Shown here: positions 1 through 6,814 of the stretch, piece by piece
Layout of the letters: each line of letters begins with the position of its first letter
Position numbering within the stretch: the first letter of the stretch is position 1
From: Pseudomonadota bacterium
GTDB lineage: Bacteria > Pseudomonadota > Gammaproteobacteria > Burkholderiales > Burkholderiaceae
Length of the DNA stretch: 6,814 nt
Assembly (NCBI GenBank): GCA_023441105.1
Contig: JAEZQX010000100.1
Coordinates: 1 to 6,814 of the forward strand
Reading direction: 5' to 3'
Translations under genes and position numbers: made by a program
Notes under the pieces: model-generated
The model's input: the letters and a program-made list of their open reading frames with translations, nothing else
Told to the model about the DNA's origin: nothing
Databases searched by the model: none

Positions 1-13
1 CCCCAAGGGGGGA

Positions 14-397
14 TTACTTCTCCTGGATTAGCTCGATCTTGTACCCGTCCGGATCGTCCACGAACGCGATGATCGTGCTGCCGCCTTTCACCGGGCCGGC
101 AGGCCGCGTGACCTTGCCACCGGCTGCCTGGATGCGTTCGCACGCCTTGTAGGCGTCATCCACCTGGATCGCGATGTGGCCGTAGGCGCTGCCGAGGTCG
201 TATTGCTCGACCCCATAGTTGTAGGTCAGCTCCAGGACGGCATTGCTGTCCTCCGGCCCGTAGCCGACGAAGGCGAGGGAGTATTTCTGGTCCGGCCGGT
301 CGGTGGTGCGCAGCACCTGCATGCCCAGCACCTTGGTGTAGAAGTCGATGGCGCGCTGCAGGTCGCCGACGCGCAGCATGGTGTGGAGGATCTTCAT
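14..397 (-). CDS. gloA: Lactoylglutathione lyase (glyoxalase I)
   Basis: Glyoxalase I converts the hemithioacetal of methylglyoxal and glutathione to S-lactoylglutathione in the cytosol, the first step of methylglyoxal detoxification. The 127-residue product is close to the 135-residue E. coli enzyme and begins with the hallmark [16 protein letters not shown]. All four metal ligands of the family are in register with E. coli: His5, Glu56, His74 (in AYGHIA) and Glu122 (in DGYKIELI). The end has the typical GPVKGG and [13 protein letters not shown] blocks. The frame stays open upstream into the preceding gene, but only the ATG at 397 gives the family N-terminus, so the longer reading is rejected. 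It starts 17 nt after the metallopeptidase stop, with only a weak purine stretch (CTGGGAC) upstream. It is probably the last gene of the operon. The enteric-type sequence suggests a Ni-dependent enzyme, which is an inference from the family. Confidence 0.97.
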   Translation of the reverse strand: MKILHTMLRVGDLQRAIDFYTKVLGMQVLRTTDRPDQKYSLAFVGYGPEDSNAVLELTYNYGVEQYDLGSAYGHIAIQVDDAYKACERIQAAGGKVTRPAGPVKGGSTIIAFVDDPDGYKIELIQEK

Positions 398-414
398 GTG
401 GTCCCAGCTCTGGT

Positions 415-1215
415 TCAGGTTGGCAGGAGCCCGTCCGGGTAGCGGCGAAGCTCGTCGCGCGCGTGCTGGTGGCCGGGCAGAAGCCGCTCCACCGTCGCCC
501 AGAAGCGCGGGCCGTGGTTGAGCTCCTTGAGGTGCGCGACTTCGTGTGCGATCACGTAGTCGATGATGTGCAGCGGAAAGTGGACCAGCCGCCAGCTGAG
601 CAGGATCTTGCCGTCCGGGCTGCAGCTGCCCCAGCGGGTGCGGGCCGAGCTCAGCGCCCAGCTGCTGGGGCCGCGGCCAAGCTGGCGGGCGAAAGGCGTC
701 ATTCGCTGGCCGAACAACAGCCGCGCCTGCTGCTTCAACCAATCCGTGACCTTGCGCTCCACCCATTGCGGATCCCCCACTCCGGGGCCGGCGATCCACA
801 GCTCGTTCTCTGCCAGCAGGAAATGCGTGCGCCGGTAGCGGTCGGTGTACGGGTTGGCGCGCAGCGTCAACCGGCGACCGAGGTAGCGGATGTGGCCGCC
901 GTCGCAGAAACGCGGTGCCGCCTTGGCGCGAGCCCGTTCATAGGCCCGCCATTCGGCCTGCTTGGTGAAGATCCACTGGTGCTTCTCGATGATCGACGAC
1001 TCGATCTCGCGCAGCGGCACCCAGCCCGGCGCAGTGATGGTGAGGCCCTTGCCGTCGATCTGGAAGCCGATGGTCCGGCGGGATGACCGCCGCAGCGTGT
1101 AGGTGAGCTCATGCGGCATGGAGCCGCGCTGGATGATCAGCACCCGCGGCCTTTCGATGCGCGGGCGGGTGCGAAGGAGGGGGATCCGTGCGGCCTTGCG
1201 CGCCTTTGGTTTCAT
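415..1215 (-). CDS. YgjP-like (DUF45, SprT/M48-type) zinc metallopeptidase
   Basis: This 266-residue protein is a predicted zinc-dependent metallopeptidase of the YgjP/DUF45 family. The substrate is unknown. The active site is clear: HEVAH at residues 224-228 (His224 and His228 as zinc ligands, Glu225 catalytic), followed by NHGPRFW with His234 as the likely third ligand. Upstream is the family signature RTRWGSCS (about 193-200) and the segment leading to IDYVIAHE. The N-terminal half (about 38-90) carries the usual [14 protein letters not shown] and TAPGWV blocks. I see no signal peptide or membrane segment, so it is probably cytoplasmic; the first 30 residues are strongly basic. The start at 1215 is preferred over the Met at residue 33 (ATG at 1119) because the intervening residues resemble those before the YtLRRS block in homologues as I recall them. 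Neither start has a strong ribosome binding site. It lies 21 nt after plsC and 17 nt before gloA, so it is probably cotranscribed with both. Confidence 0.9.
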   Translation of the reverse strand: MKPKARKAARIPLLRTRPRIERPRVLIIQRGSMPHELTYTLRRSSRRTIGFQIDGKGLTITAPGWVPLREIESSIIEKHQWIFTKQAEWRAYERARAKAAPRFCDGGHIRYLGRRLTLRANPYTDRYRRTHFLLAENELWIAGPGVGDPQWVERKVTDWLKQQARLLFGQRMTPFARQLGRGPSSWALSSARTRWGSCSPDGKILLSWRLVHFPLHIIDYVIAHEVAHLKELNHGPRFWATVERLLPGHQHARDELRRYPDGLLPT

Positions 1216-1236
1216 GGGTTCGTGCCGAAGTCCCCG

Positions 1237-1998
1237 TCAGCCCGAGACCTCATGTGCGTTCATGGAAGCCCCGAGATTACCGTAATCCGCCGGGCTGATC
1301 CTGCGCATTTCGGCTTCAATCCAGTTCTCGACTTCCGTCGTCAGCCGCTCCGGCGTCTTTCCGGCGCTTTCGATCGGTTTTCCGATGGAAACAGTTATCA
1401 ATCCTGGCTTTTTGATTAATTTTCCCTTTGGCCACAGCCTGCCGGCGTTGATGGCCATCGGCACCACCGGCGTGCCGGTACGAATCGCCAGGCGGGCCCC
1501 GCCTGACTTGTACTTGCCCGATACGCCGGCCGGGTAACGCGTTCCCTCCGGAAAGATGATCACCCAGCGACCGAGCGAAAGCTGCTCGGCACCCTGCCTG
1601 ACCACCGAATCGAAAGCGTTCCTGCCCTGGGTGCGGTCGATGTGGATCATCCTCAGCAGGGCCATGCCCCAGCCGAAGAACGGCACGTAGAGCAGCTCGC
1701 GCTTGAAGACGAAGCACAGGTCGCGCGGCATCGACCAGATGAGGAAGAAGGTCTCCCAGGTCGACTGGTGCTTGGGCAAGAGGACGGCAGGCCCGTCGGG
1801 CAGGTTATCGGCGCCGATGACCTCCCAGCGCATGCCGCAGATCCAGCGCCCGGCCCAGGTCATCGCGCGCGGCCACTGCACCGTGACGCGGTAGCGGACG
1901 TGCAGTGGCAGCGGCGCACAGACCAGGCATACGAAGGCCCAGGGGATGACGGTGACGAGTTGCACCAGCAGGAAGATGATCGAGCGGATGGCGGCCAT
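1237..1998 (-). CDS. plsC: 1-acyl-sn-glycerol-3-phosphate acyltransferase (PlsC/LPAAT)
   Basis: This enzyme acylates lysophosphatidic acid at the sn-2 position to give phosphatidic acid, the precursor of membrane phospholipids, at the inner membrane. The 253-residue product begins with a hydrophobic segment (about 5-30) that would anchor it. The acyltransferase motifs appear in order: KHQSTWE (His77, Glu82), KRELLYVPFFGWG (99-111) with IDR at 120-122, FPEGTR at 149-154, and VVPMAINAG at 178-186. The first motif is HX4E, whereas the textbook motif is HX4D. I recall the same KHQSTWET in betaproteobacterial homologues, so this looks like a subfamily trait and not damage. The start is the ATG at 1998, 12 nt after the gmhB stop, without a recognisable Shine-Dalgarno; translational coupling is plausible. 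The codons around residues 190-207 are unusually AT-rich and include TTA (Leu194) and ATA (Ile201). Confidence 0.95.
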   Translation of the reverse strand: MAAIRSIIFLLVQLVTVIPWAFVCLVCAPLPLHVRYRVTVQWPRAMTWAGRWICGMRWEVIGADNLPDGPAVLLPKHQSTWETFFLIWSMPRDLCFVFKRELLYVPFFGWGMALLRMIHIDRTQGRNAFDSVVRQGAEQLSLGRWVIIFPEGTRYPAGVSGKYKSGGARLAIRTGTPVVPMAINAGRLWPKGKLIKKPGLITVSIGKPIESAGKTPERLTTEVENWIEAEMRRISPADYGNLGASMNAHEVSG

Positions 1999-2010
1999 GG
2001 CAGGTGTGGT

Positions 2011-2616
2011 TCAGGACGTCGGACGGTCGGCCGCGGATGCATCGGAAGCGAGCCCGCCTTCGGGCGGCCGGGCGGCGGGCTCGGCCAACAGCCGTCGCAC
2101 CGCATCCGCGAGGTCGTCGCAGACCTCGACCTGCGGCGGCAGCTGGCCGCTGTCGATGGTGGCCTGGCCGTGGCCGCTGCGCACCAGCCAGGTGCTGCAG
2201 CCTGCCGCCAGGCCGGCGAGCACGTCGGCCGGGGTGTCGCCGATCATGGTCGTCTGCGCGGGCACGGCGCCGAAGCGGTCGATCAGCTCCAGCAGCATGC
2301 CGGGCCGCGGCTTGCGGCAATGGCAGTCCTGCTCGGGGCTGTGCGGGCAGATGGCGATCGCGTCGATGCGGCCGCCGGTGGCCTCGGCCAGCCGGCACAT
2401 CCGCTGGTGGATGATGTTGAGCATCGCCATGTCGAACAAGCCGCGCGAGATCGGCGCCTGGTTGGTCGCCACCGCCACGCGATAGCCGGCATGGTGCAGG
2501 CGGGCGATCGCCTCCAGGCTGCCTGGCAGCGGCTCGAACTGCTCCGGGCCGAGAACGTAGCCGTCGACGGCGCGGTTGATGACACCCTCGCGATCGAGGA
2601 TGACCAGCTTCACCAC
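2011..2616 (-). CDS. gmhB: D-glycero-beta-D-manno-heptose 1,7-bisphosphate 7-phosphatase, with altered catalytic motif
   Basis: GmhB is a HAD-superfamily phosphatase that removes the 7-phosphate of heptose bisphosphate on the path to ADP-heptose for the LPS inner core. The 201-residue product has the family layout: motif I ILDREGVIN (6-14, nucleophile Asp8), motif II ATNQ (Thr51), the zinc loop CPH...CHC (Cys90, His92, Cys98, Cys100), RKPRPGM with Lys102, and GDTPAD with Asp127 and Asp131. Two usually invariant spots differ. The second Asp of DxD, the general acid/base, is Glu10 (codon GAG at 2589-2587), and TNQSG is TNQAP. Activity or specificity may therefore be changed, although the zinc loop and Mg site are intact. 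The C-terminal tail (about 180-201) is Ala/Pro-rich and looks dispensable. The start is GTG with a second GTG directly after it (2616 or 2613); no ATG fits and no Shine-Dalgarno is visible. It lies 49 nt after glyS and 12 nt before plsC. Confidence 0.93.
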   Translation of the reverse strand: MVKLVILDREGVINRAVDGYVLGPEQFEPLPGSLEAIARLHHAGYRVAVATNQAPISRGLFDMAMLNIIHQRMCRLAEATGGRIDAIAICPHSPEQDCHCRKPRPGMLLELIDRFGAVPAQTTMIGDTPADVLAGLAAGCSTWLVRSGHGQATIDSGQLPPQVEVCDDLADAVRRLLAEPAARPPEGGLASDASAADRPTS

Positions 2617-2665
2617 GCGGCCCGGCCGGCGGTTGCGCCTCGGGCGCAGCGCGGGAAGTGGGATC

Positions 2666-4792
2666 TCATAGCCGGGAGAGATCGGCCACCAGGTTCATCA
2701 GCTGGCGCAGGTCGCGCAGCAGCGCCAGCCGGTTGCCGCGCAGCTCGGGATCTGGCGCGTTGACCATCACCGAATCGAAGAAGGCGTCGACCGGCTCGCG
2801 CAGCGCGGCCAGCGCCTTCAATGCGGCGGTGAAGTCGAGCCGCTGCAGGCTGTCGTCGACCGCCGGGCGGGTCGCGAGGAGGGCCTGGTGCAGCGCTGCC
2901 TCGGCCGGCTCGGCCAGCAGCTCGGGCCGGACCGCCGCTGCGCCTGCGCCGCCGGCTGGGACGTCCGACTTCCGCAGGATGTTGGCGATGCGCTTGTTGG
3001 CTGCGGCAAGCGCCTCGAATTGCGGCAGCTGCCGGAACTCGGCCAATGCCGCCAGGCGTTGCTCGGTTCGGTCGATCCGCTGCGCGTCCACCGCCAGCAC
3101 GGCTTCGATGTCGGCCGCGCCGAAGCCGCGCTCGCGCAGGTAGCCACGCAAGCGGTCGGCGACGAAGCCGTGCAATCCCTCGGCATCGGCTTCGAAGCGC
3201 GCCGCCTGCGCCGGGGTGCCGAAGGCACGGAAAGCCTCGTCGATCAGCCGGCCCAGCTCGAGCGGCAGCGACTGCTCGACCAGGATGCGCGCCACGCCGA
3301 GTGCGTGACGGCGCAGCGCGAACGGATCCTTCTCGCCGGTCGGGCGTTGGCCGATGCCCCAGATGCCCGCCAGCGTCTCGAGCTTGTCGGCCAGCGCCAG
3401 CATGCTGCCGGTGCCGCTGGCCGGCAGGTCGTCGCCAGCGAAGCGCGGCTGGTAATGCTCGGCGATCGCCTGCGCCACCTCCGCCGGCTCGCCGTCGTGC
3501 CGCGCGTAGTAGCGGCCCATGATGCCTTGCAGCTCGGGGAACTCGCCGACCATGCCGGTCAGCAGGTCGGCCTTGGCCAGCAGGGCGGCGCGCTGCACCG
3601 GGGCGGGATCACGGCCCAGGGCCTGGGCGATCGCCCCGGCCAGGGCCTGGATGCGGGCGCTGCGCTCGGCCTGGCTGCCGAGGCGCGCGTGATAGACCAC
3701 CTCAGCCAGCCGCGGTACGCGGTCCGCCAGCCGCAGCTTGCGGTCCTGGTCGAAGAAGAAGCGCGCGTCCGCCAGGCGCGGCCTGACGACCCGCTCGTTG
3801 CCGTCGACGATCGCCGACGGATCGGTGACATCCATGTTCGAGACGATCAGGAAGCGCGGCAGCAACCTTCCCGACCGGTCGAACAGCGGGAAGTACTTCT
3901 GGTTGGTGCGCATGGTGAGGATCAGGCACTCCTGCGGTACCTCCAGGTACTGCTCCTCGAAGCGCCCGACGTAGACCGCCGGCCACTCCACCAGCGCGGT
4001 GACTTCATCGAGCAACGCTGCAACCGCCGACTCGTCTGCCGGCGTGAGCGCCAGCGACGCGTCCAGCTCGCGGGTGCGGGCATCGAGCGCTGCCGCGATG
4101 CGTTCGCGCCGGGCCGGGAAGCTGCTGACGACGCGGCCGCGCTCGCGCAGCTGCTCGGCATAGCGGTCGGCGGAGTCGAGCTCGATCACTCCCGCGCCCT
4201 GGAAGCGATGGCCCTCGGTCAGGCGCCCGGCTTCGAGCCCCAGCACCCGGCAAGGCAGCACTCGGTCGCCGTGCAGCACCGCCAACCGGTGCGCCGGGCG
4301 CACGAAGCTCACGGTGGTGGTGCCGTCGGCAAGCTGGTAGCTCATGACCTTGGGGATCGGCAGGGCGGCGAGGGCCTGCACGATGACGCCCTCGATCACG
4401 TCGTCCAGCACCGCGCCCTCGACGGTGGCCTGATGGAAGAAGCATTCCTGCTTGCCGTCGGAGTCACGGGTCAGCGATTCGACCGCCGCACCCTGCTTCT
4501 CGGCCCACTTGCGCAATGCCATCGTGTAGCGCCCGTCGGCATCCAGGCCGACGGCCACCGACGGACCCTTGAGCCGCAACTGCCGCGCCGGCGCCGCCTG
4601 CAGCACCTCCGGCAGGACCAGCGCCAGCCGCCGCGGCGTGCAATGCACCTGGGGCGCCGCTGCGCCCTGCGCCGCCAGGCCGTGGTTGCGCAACTGCGTG
4701 GTGATCGACCCGGCGAAGGCGTCGCCCAGCTTCTGCAGGGCGCGCGGCGGGAGCTCCTCGGTGAACAGCTCGACCAGCAGCGACGCCTTCAT
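2666..4792 (-). CDS. glyS: Glycine--tRNA ligase beta subunit
   Basis: This is the beta subunit of the bacterial heterotetrameric (alpha2beta2) glycyl-tRNA synthetase, which binds and positions tRNA-Gly while the alpha subunit activates glycine. At 708 residues it is slightly longer than the 689-residue E. coli protein and looks full length. The N-terminus has the signature [12 protein letters not shown] (5-16). Other conserved blocks are [12 protein letters not shown] (294-305), SNMDVTDP (318-325), the HD-like region [20 protein letters not shown] (407-426) with YYARHDGE (428-435), [11 protein letters not shown] (447-457), and [10 protein letters not shown] (486-495). The C-terminal anticodon-binding region has [13 protein letters not shown] (598-610), then [16 protein letters not shown] (677-692). 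The ATG overlaps the glyQ stop as ATGA, which implies coupled translation and fits equal subunit dosage. A GGTGA lies 6 nt before the start. Confidence 0.98.
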   Translation of the reverse strand: MKASLLVELFTEELPPRALQKLGDAFAGSITTQLRNHGLAAQGAAAPQVHCTPRRLALVLPEVLQAAPARQLRLKGPSVAVGLDADGRYTMALRKWAEKQGAAVESLTRDSDGKQECFFHQATVEGAVLDDVIEGVIVQALAALPIPKVMSYQLADGTTTVSFVRPAHRLAVLHGDRVLPCRVLGLEAGRLTEGHRFQGAGVIELDSADRYAEQLRERGRVVSSFPARRERIAAALDARTRELDASLALTPADESAVAALLDEVTALVEWPAVYVGRFEEQYLEVPQECLILTMRTNQKYFPLFDRSGRLLPRFLIVSNMDVTDPSAIVDGNERVVRPRLADARFFFDQDRKLRLADRVPRLAEVVYHARLGSQAERSARIQALAGAIAQALGRDPAPVQRAALLAKADLLTGMVGEFPELQGIMGRYYARHDGEPAEVAQAIAEHYQPRFAGDDLPASGTGSMLALADKLETLAGIWGIGQRPTGEKDPFALRRHALGVARILVEQSLPLELGRLIDEAFRAFGTPAQAARFEADAEGLHGFVADRLRGYLRERGFGAADIEAVLAVDAQRIDRTEQRLAALAEFRQLPQFEALAAANKRIANILRKSDVPAGGAGAAAVRPELLAEPAEAALHQALLATRPAVDDSLQRLDFTAALKALAALREPVDAFFDSVMVNAPDPELRGNRLALLRDLRQLMNLVADLSRL

Positions 4793-5691
4793 CGCGCTTC
4801 ACCCAAGGCTGCGCGGCTGGCTGCCGGCAGCATCGGGAAGCCGAGCCGCTCGCGGGAGTCGTGGTAGGCCTGCGCGACGGCGCGGGCCAGCGCCCGTACC
4901 CGGCCGATGTAGGCGGCCCGCTCGGTGACCGAGATTGCTCCGCGCGCATCGAGCAGGTTGAACGCGTGCGAGCACTTCATCACCATCTCGTAGGCCGGCA
5001 GTGCCAGCTGTGCCTCGATCGACCGCTGCGCTTCGCGCTCGTAGTCGTTGAAGTGGGCAAACAGCATCGCCGCATCCGCCTGCTCGAAGTTGTAGGTCGA
5101 TTGCTCGACCTCGTTCTGGTGGAACACGTCGCGGTAGCTGATGCCCGGCGCCCACTGCAGGTCGAAGATGCTCTCGACCTTCTGCAGGTACATCGCCAGC
5201 CGCTCGAGCCCGTAGGTGATCTCGCCGGTGGTCGGCAGGCACTTCAGCGAGCCGACTTCCTGGAAATAGGTGAACTGCGTGACCTCCATGCCGTTGAGCC
5301 AGACCTCCCAGCCGAGTCCCCAGGCGCCGAGCGTCGGGGACTCCCAGTCGTCCTCGACGAAGCGGATGTCGTTCTGCTGTGGATCGATGCCGAGGGTGCG
5401 CAGCGATTCGAGATAGAGGTCGAGGATGTCGGGCGGCGCCGGCTTGAGCACGACCTGGTACTGGTAGTAGTGCTGCAACCGGTTCGGATTCTCGCCGTAG
5501 CGACCATCCTTGGGGCGGCGCGAAGGCTGCACGTAGGCCGCCCGCCAGGGCTCGGGTCCGATCGAACGCAGGAAGGTCGCGGTGTGGAAGGTGCCGGCGC
5601 CCACCTCCATGTCGTAGGGCTGCAGCAGGGCGCAACCCTGCCGGTCCCAGTAGTCCTGCAGGCGCAGGATGATCTGTTGGAAAGTCAGCAT
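4789..5691 (-). CDS. glyQ: Glycine--tRNA ligase alpha subunit
   Basis: This is the catalytic alpha subunit of bacterial class II glycyl-tRNA synthetase, which forms glycyl-adenylate and works with GlyS in the cytosol. The 300-residue product matches the 303-residue E. coli protein almost throughout. Visible blocks are [10 protein letters not shown] (11-20), [14 protein letters not shown] (24-37), the motif-2 region [19 protein letters not shown] (53-71), the segment [18 protein letters not shown] (114-131) followed by [11 protein letters not shown] (134-144), the motif-3 region [13 protein letters not shown] (156-168), and [13 protein letters not shown] (191-203). The ATG at 5691 gives the usual N-terminus ([14 protein letters not shown]), and I see no longer in-frame start. 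There is no obvious Shine-Dalgarno. A 10-codon upstream frame (5717-5685) ends just inside glyQ. The gap of 102 nt from lnt makes this the likely first gene of the downstream unit. I see no T-box-like leader. Confidence 0.98.
   Translation of the reverse strand: MLTFQQIILRLQDYWDRQGCALLQPYDMEVGAGTFHTATFLRSIGPEPWRAAYVQPSRRPKDGRYGENPNRLQHYYQYQVVLKPAPPDILDLYLESLRTLGIDPQQNDIRFVEDDWESPTLGAWGLGWEVWLNGMEVTQFTYFQEVGSLKCLPTTGEITYGLERLAMYLQKVESIFDLQWAPGISYRDVFHQNEVEQSTYNFEQADAAMLFAHFNDYEREAQRSIEAQLALPAYEMVMKCSHAFNLLDARGAISVTERAAYIGRVRALARAVAQAYHDSRERLGFPMLPAASRAALGEAR
4799..4803 (-). promoter_or_regulatory. Probable glyS ribosome binding site
   Basis: On the minus strand GGTGA sits 6 nt upstream of the glyS ATG, inside the last codons of glyQ. 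It matches the anti-Shine-Dalgarno end of 16S rRNA over five bases at normal spacing. It supports the ATG at 4792 as the glyS start and would let ribosomes reinitiate at the ATGA overlap. It is the clearest such site in the window; the other genes have weak or no Shine-Dalgarno sequences. Confidence 0.45.
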
Positions 5692-5793
5692 CGAGGCAAC
5701 GGGCTCATTCGGGACATTGGCGCGGCTGCGCGGAAGACGGGTCGCGCGGCGCGGTGCCGGGGAGGTCTGCCGGCGAACGAACGCGGATTCAGG
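5692..5793 (-). other. Intergenic gap between lnt and glyQ
   Basis: This 102-nt non-coding stretch is the largest gap in the window and the natural place for a glyQ promoter or leader. It is very GC-rich. I could not find a convincing -35/-10 pair, a T-rich terminator or a riboswitch. A short inverted repeat, GCCGG/CCGGC with a 9-nt loop (5773-5756), has no U tract and is weak. A short frame of 10 codons plus stop (5717-5685) begins here and ends within the first codons of glyQ. Whether lnt and glyQ share a transcript cannot be decided from sequence alone. Confidence 0.5.
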
Positions 5794-6814
5794 TCAACGC
5801 GGGATTTTAGCGGGTTTGCCAGCGGCGACGAGCGCCGGCGAGCCGAGCGCGGCGCTGAGCAGGATGAGGCTCGCCAGCACCAGCATCGTCCAGTTGCCGG
5901 TTCGGGCGTAGGGCGTGAGCCCGCTGCGGCCCTGGACTTCGACCGTGAGCGAGCCGAGCCGGTAGGTCGGCAGGGAGCCGATCAGGCTGCCGTCGTGGTC
6001 GATGGCGGCGGTGACCCCGGTGTTGGTGGCGCGGATCATCGGCCGGCCGGTCTCGAGGGTGCGCATCCGGGCGATCTGCAGGTGCTGGGGCAGGGCATGC
6101 GAATCGCCGAACCAGGCGATGTTGCTGACATTGGCGAGGATGGTCGCGCCGTCGGGGCCGCCGAGCGCCGGCAGCAGCTCTTCGCCGAACACATCCTCGT
6201 AGCAGATGTTGAACGAGATTCGCTGGCCGCCGACTGCGAACGGCACCTGATCGGCCGCGCCGCGGCCGAAGTCGCCAAGCGGAATGGTCATTAGGTCGAC
6301 GAACCAGCGGAAGCCCCAGGGAACGAATTCGCCAAACGGCACCAGGTGCCGCTTGTCGTAGCGCGGCGGGCGGCCGCCGCTTTCGAAATGACCGCGGTCG
6401 AACAGCAGCACGCTGTTGGTGAGCGCGATCTCGTCGGCCGGCGCGCCGGCGACGGGGGCACCTGCGCCGGCCGCGGCGATCCGGGTCGTGAGCGGCAGGC
6501 CGATCGCCACCGCCGAGCCGGAGGTCCGCACGAAGCTTTCCAGGCGCTGCGCAAGCTCCGGCGGCGTGGACTGCCACGGCACCGTCCAGGCCGTCTCCGG
6601 CAGCACGATCAGGTCGGCCGGTTCGGCCTCCACCAGCTCGAGGTAGCGCTGCATCGCCTGCCGCGCGGCGGTCGGCTCGAACTTCATCTGCTGCGGCACG
6701 TTCCCCTGCAGCAGGCGCACGCTGAGCGGGTTCCCGGCCGGCGTGGTCCAGCTCATCCCGCGCAACGCCAGGCCGGCGAGCAGTACCAGCGCCAGCGGCA
6801 ACGCCGTCGCCACC
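5794..6814 (-). CDS. lnt: Apolipoprotein N-acyltransferase, C-terminal part (cut by window edge)
   Basis: Lnt transfers an acyl chain from phospholipid to the N-terminal cysteine of diacylated apolipoproteins on the periplasmic face of the inner membrane, the last step of lipoprotein maturation. About 340 codons are present; the family is usually around 500 residues, so most of the N-terminal membrane helices lie beyond 6814 and the first codon here is not the true start. The fragment begins in the last part of that membrane region and then enters the nitrilase-like domain. The catalytic triad is visible: Glu73 in LIVLPETAW, Lys154 in RYDKRHLVPFGEFVPWG, and Cys204 in FNICYED (numbering from the fragment start). 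NVSNIAWFGDSHALPQH and RATNTGVTA follow, as expected. GLTPYARTG (298-306) precedes a C-terminal membrane helix (about 308-329). The gene ends at TGA (5796-5794), 102 nt before glyQ; this pairing recalls betaproteobacterial gene order. Confidence 0.96.
   Translation of the reverse strand, partial: VATALPLALVLLAGLALRGMSWTTPAGNPLSVRLLQGNVPQQMKFEPTAARQAMQRYLELVEAEPADLIVLPETAWTVPWQSTPPELAQRLESFVRTSGSAVAIGLPLTTRIAAAGAGAPVAGAPADEIALTNSVLLFDRGHFESGGRPPRYDKRHLVPFGEFVPWGFRWFVDLMTIPLGDFGRGAADQVPFAVGGQRISFNICYEDVFGEELLPALGGPDGATILANVSNIAWFGDSHALPQHLQIARMRTLETGRPMIRATNTGVTAAIDHDGSLIGSLPTYRLGSLTVEVQGRSGLTPYARTGNWTMLVLASLILLSAALGSPALVAAGKPAKIPR

Noticed and set aside
1..13. The palindrome CCCCAAGGGG just after the gloA stop as part of a terminator.
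   Set aside because: A two-base loop cannot form a stable hairpin, no U tract is visible, and the window ends here. A terminator could lie beyond the edge.
465..472. GCTGGTGG (E. coli Chi octamer); others at 2403-2410 and, on the minus strand, at 3988-3995 and 6630-6637.
   Set aside because: Chi is species-specific, and G/C-rich octamers built from common codons are expected at this base composition. There is no evidence they act as Chi here.
398..799. An upstream in-frame extension that would make GloA 261 residues long.
   Set aside because: It overlaps the metallopeptidase gene in another frame, is low-complexity Arg/Ala/Pro sequence, and GloA has its family N-terminus exactly at the ATG at 397.
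2051..2070. CCGCC-TTCG-GGCGG hairpin near the 3' end of gmhB.
   Set aside because: It lies inside the coding tail (Arg-Pro-Pro-Glu-Gly-Gly), has only five stem pairs, and has no following T run in the direction of transcription.
1642..2763. A 373-codon plus-strand open frame antisense to plsC, gmhB and the end of glyS.
   Set aside because: It spans three real genes on the other strand, has no recognisable motif, and its length is explained by high GC.
3614..3628. A perfect inverted repeat GCCCAGG-G-CCTGGGC, with a similar CCAGGGCCTGG nearby.
   Set aside because: It lies within glyS and encodes ordinary Ala/Gln/Leu-rich helix sequence (QALAG, QALGRD). The loop is too short for a hairpin, so codon bias explains it.
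2888..4867. A 659-codon open frame on the plus strand, antisense to glyS.
   Set aside because: It mirrors glyS in a high-GC genome, where stop codons are rare in antisense frames. The translation is Arg/Gln/Val-rich with no family features, and glyS on the other strand is unmistakable.
4861..6294. A 477-codon plus-strand open frame across glyQ, the gap and lnt.
   Set aside because: It is antisense to two well-supported genes, has a composition typical of shadow frames, and shows no recognisable domain.

Overview
This window is a gene-dense, high-GC stretch of bacterial chromosome with all seven genes on the minus strand. Read in the direction of transcription (high to low coordinates) the order is lnt (3' part only), glyQ, glyS, gmhB, plsC, a YgjP/DUF45-type zinc metallopeptidase gene, and gloA. 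Separate alpha and beta glycyl-tRNA synthetase subunits, an apolipoprotein N-acyltransferase and a heptose bisphosphate phosphatase point to a Gram-negative bacterium. The gene order, the Burkholderia-like PlsC and the enteric-like GloA fit Betaproteobacteria best. That placement rests on recalled family patterns, not on a search, and a gammaproteobacterium is not excluded.

Layout: 6814-5794 is the C-terminal two thirds of Lnt, cut by the window edge. A 102-nt gap (5793-5692) precedes glyQ (5691-4789), which overlaps glyS (4792-2666) by ATGA. After 49 nt comes gmhB (2616-2011), starting at GTG, then 12 nt to plsC (1998-1237), 21 nt to the metallopeptidase gene (1215-415), and 17 nt to gloA (397-14). 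Spacing from glyQ to gloA is tight enough for one transcription unit. The 102-nt gap after lnt is the most likely place for a new promoter, although I see no convincing -35/-10 pair there. No stretch over 300 bases lacks a gene, and I see no RNA gene, mobile element, CRISPR array or clear terminator.

Together the genes mix cell-envelope synthesis with housekeeping. Lnt finishes lipoprotein acylation, GmhB makes the ADP-heptose precursor of the LPS inner core, and PlsC makes phosphatidic acid. GlyQS charges tRNA-Gly and GloA detoxifies methylglyoxal. The metallopeptidase has no established role that I know of.

I found no new multi-gene system. The best points for a second look are active-site substitutions in GmhB (DxD changed to DRE, TNQSG changed to TNQAP), the uncharacterised metallopeptidase embedded in the operon, an AT-rich patch with rare codons inside plsC, and a HX4E rather than HX4D acyltransferase motif in PlsC.
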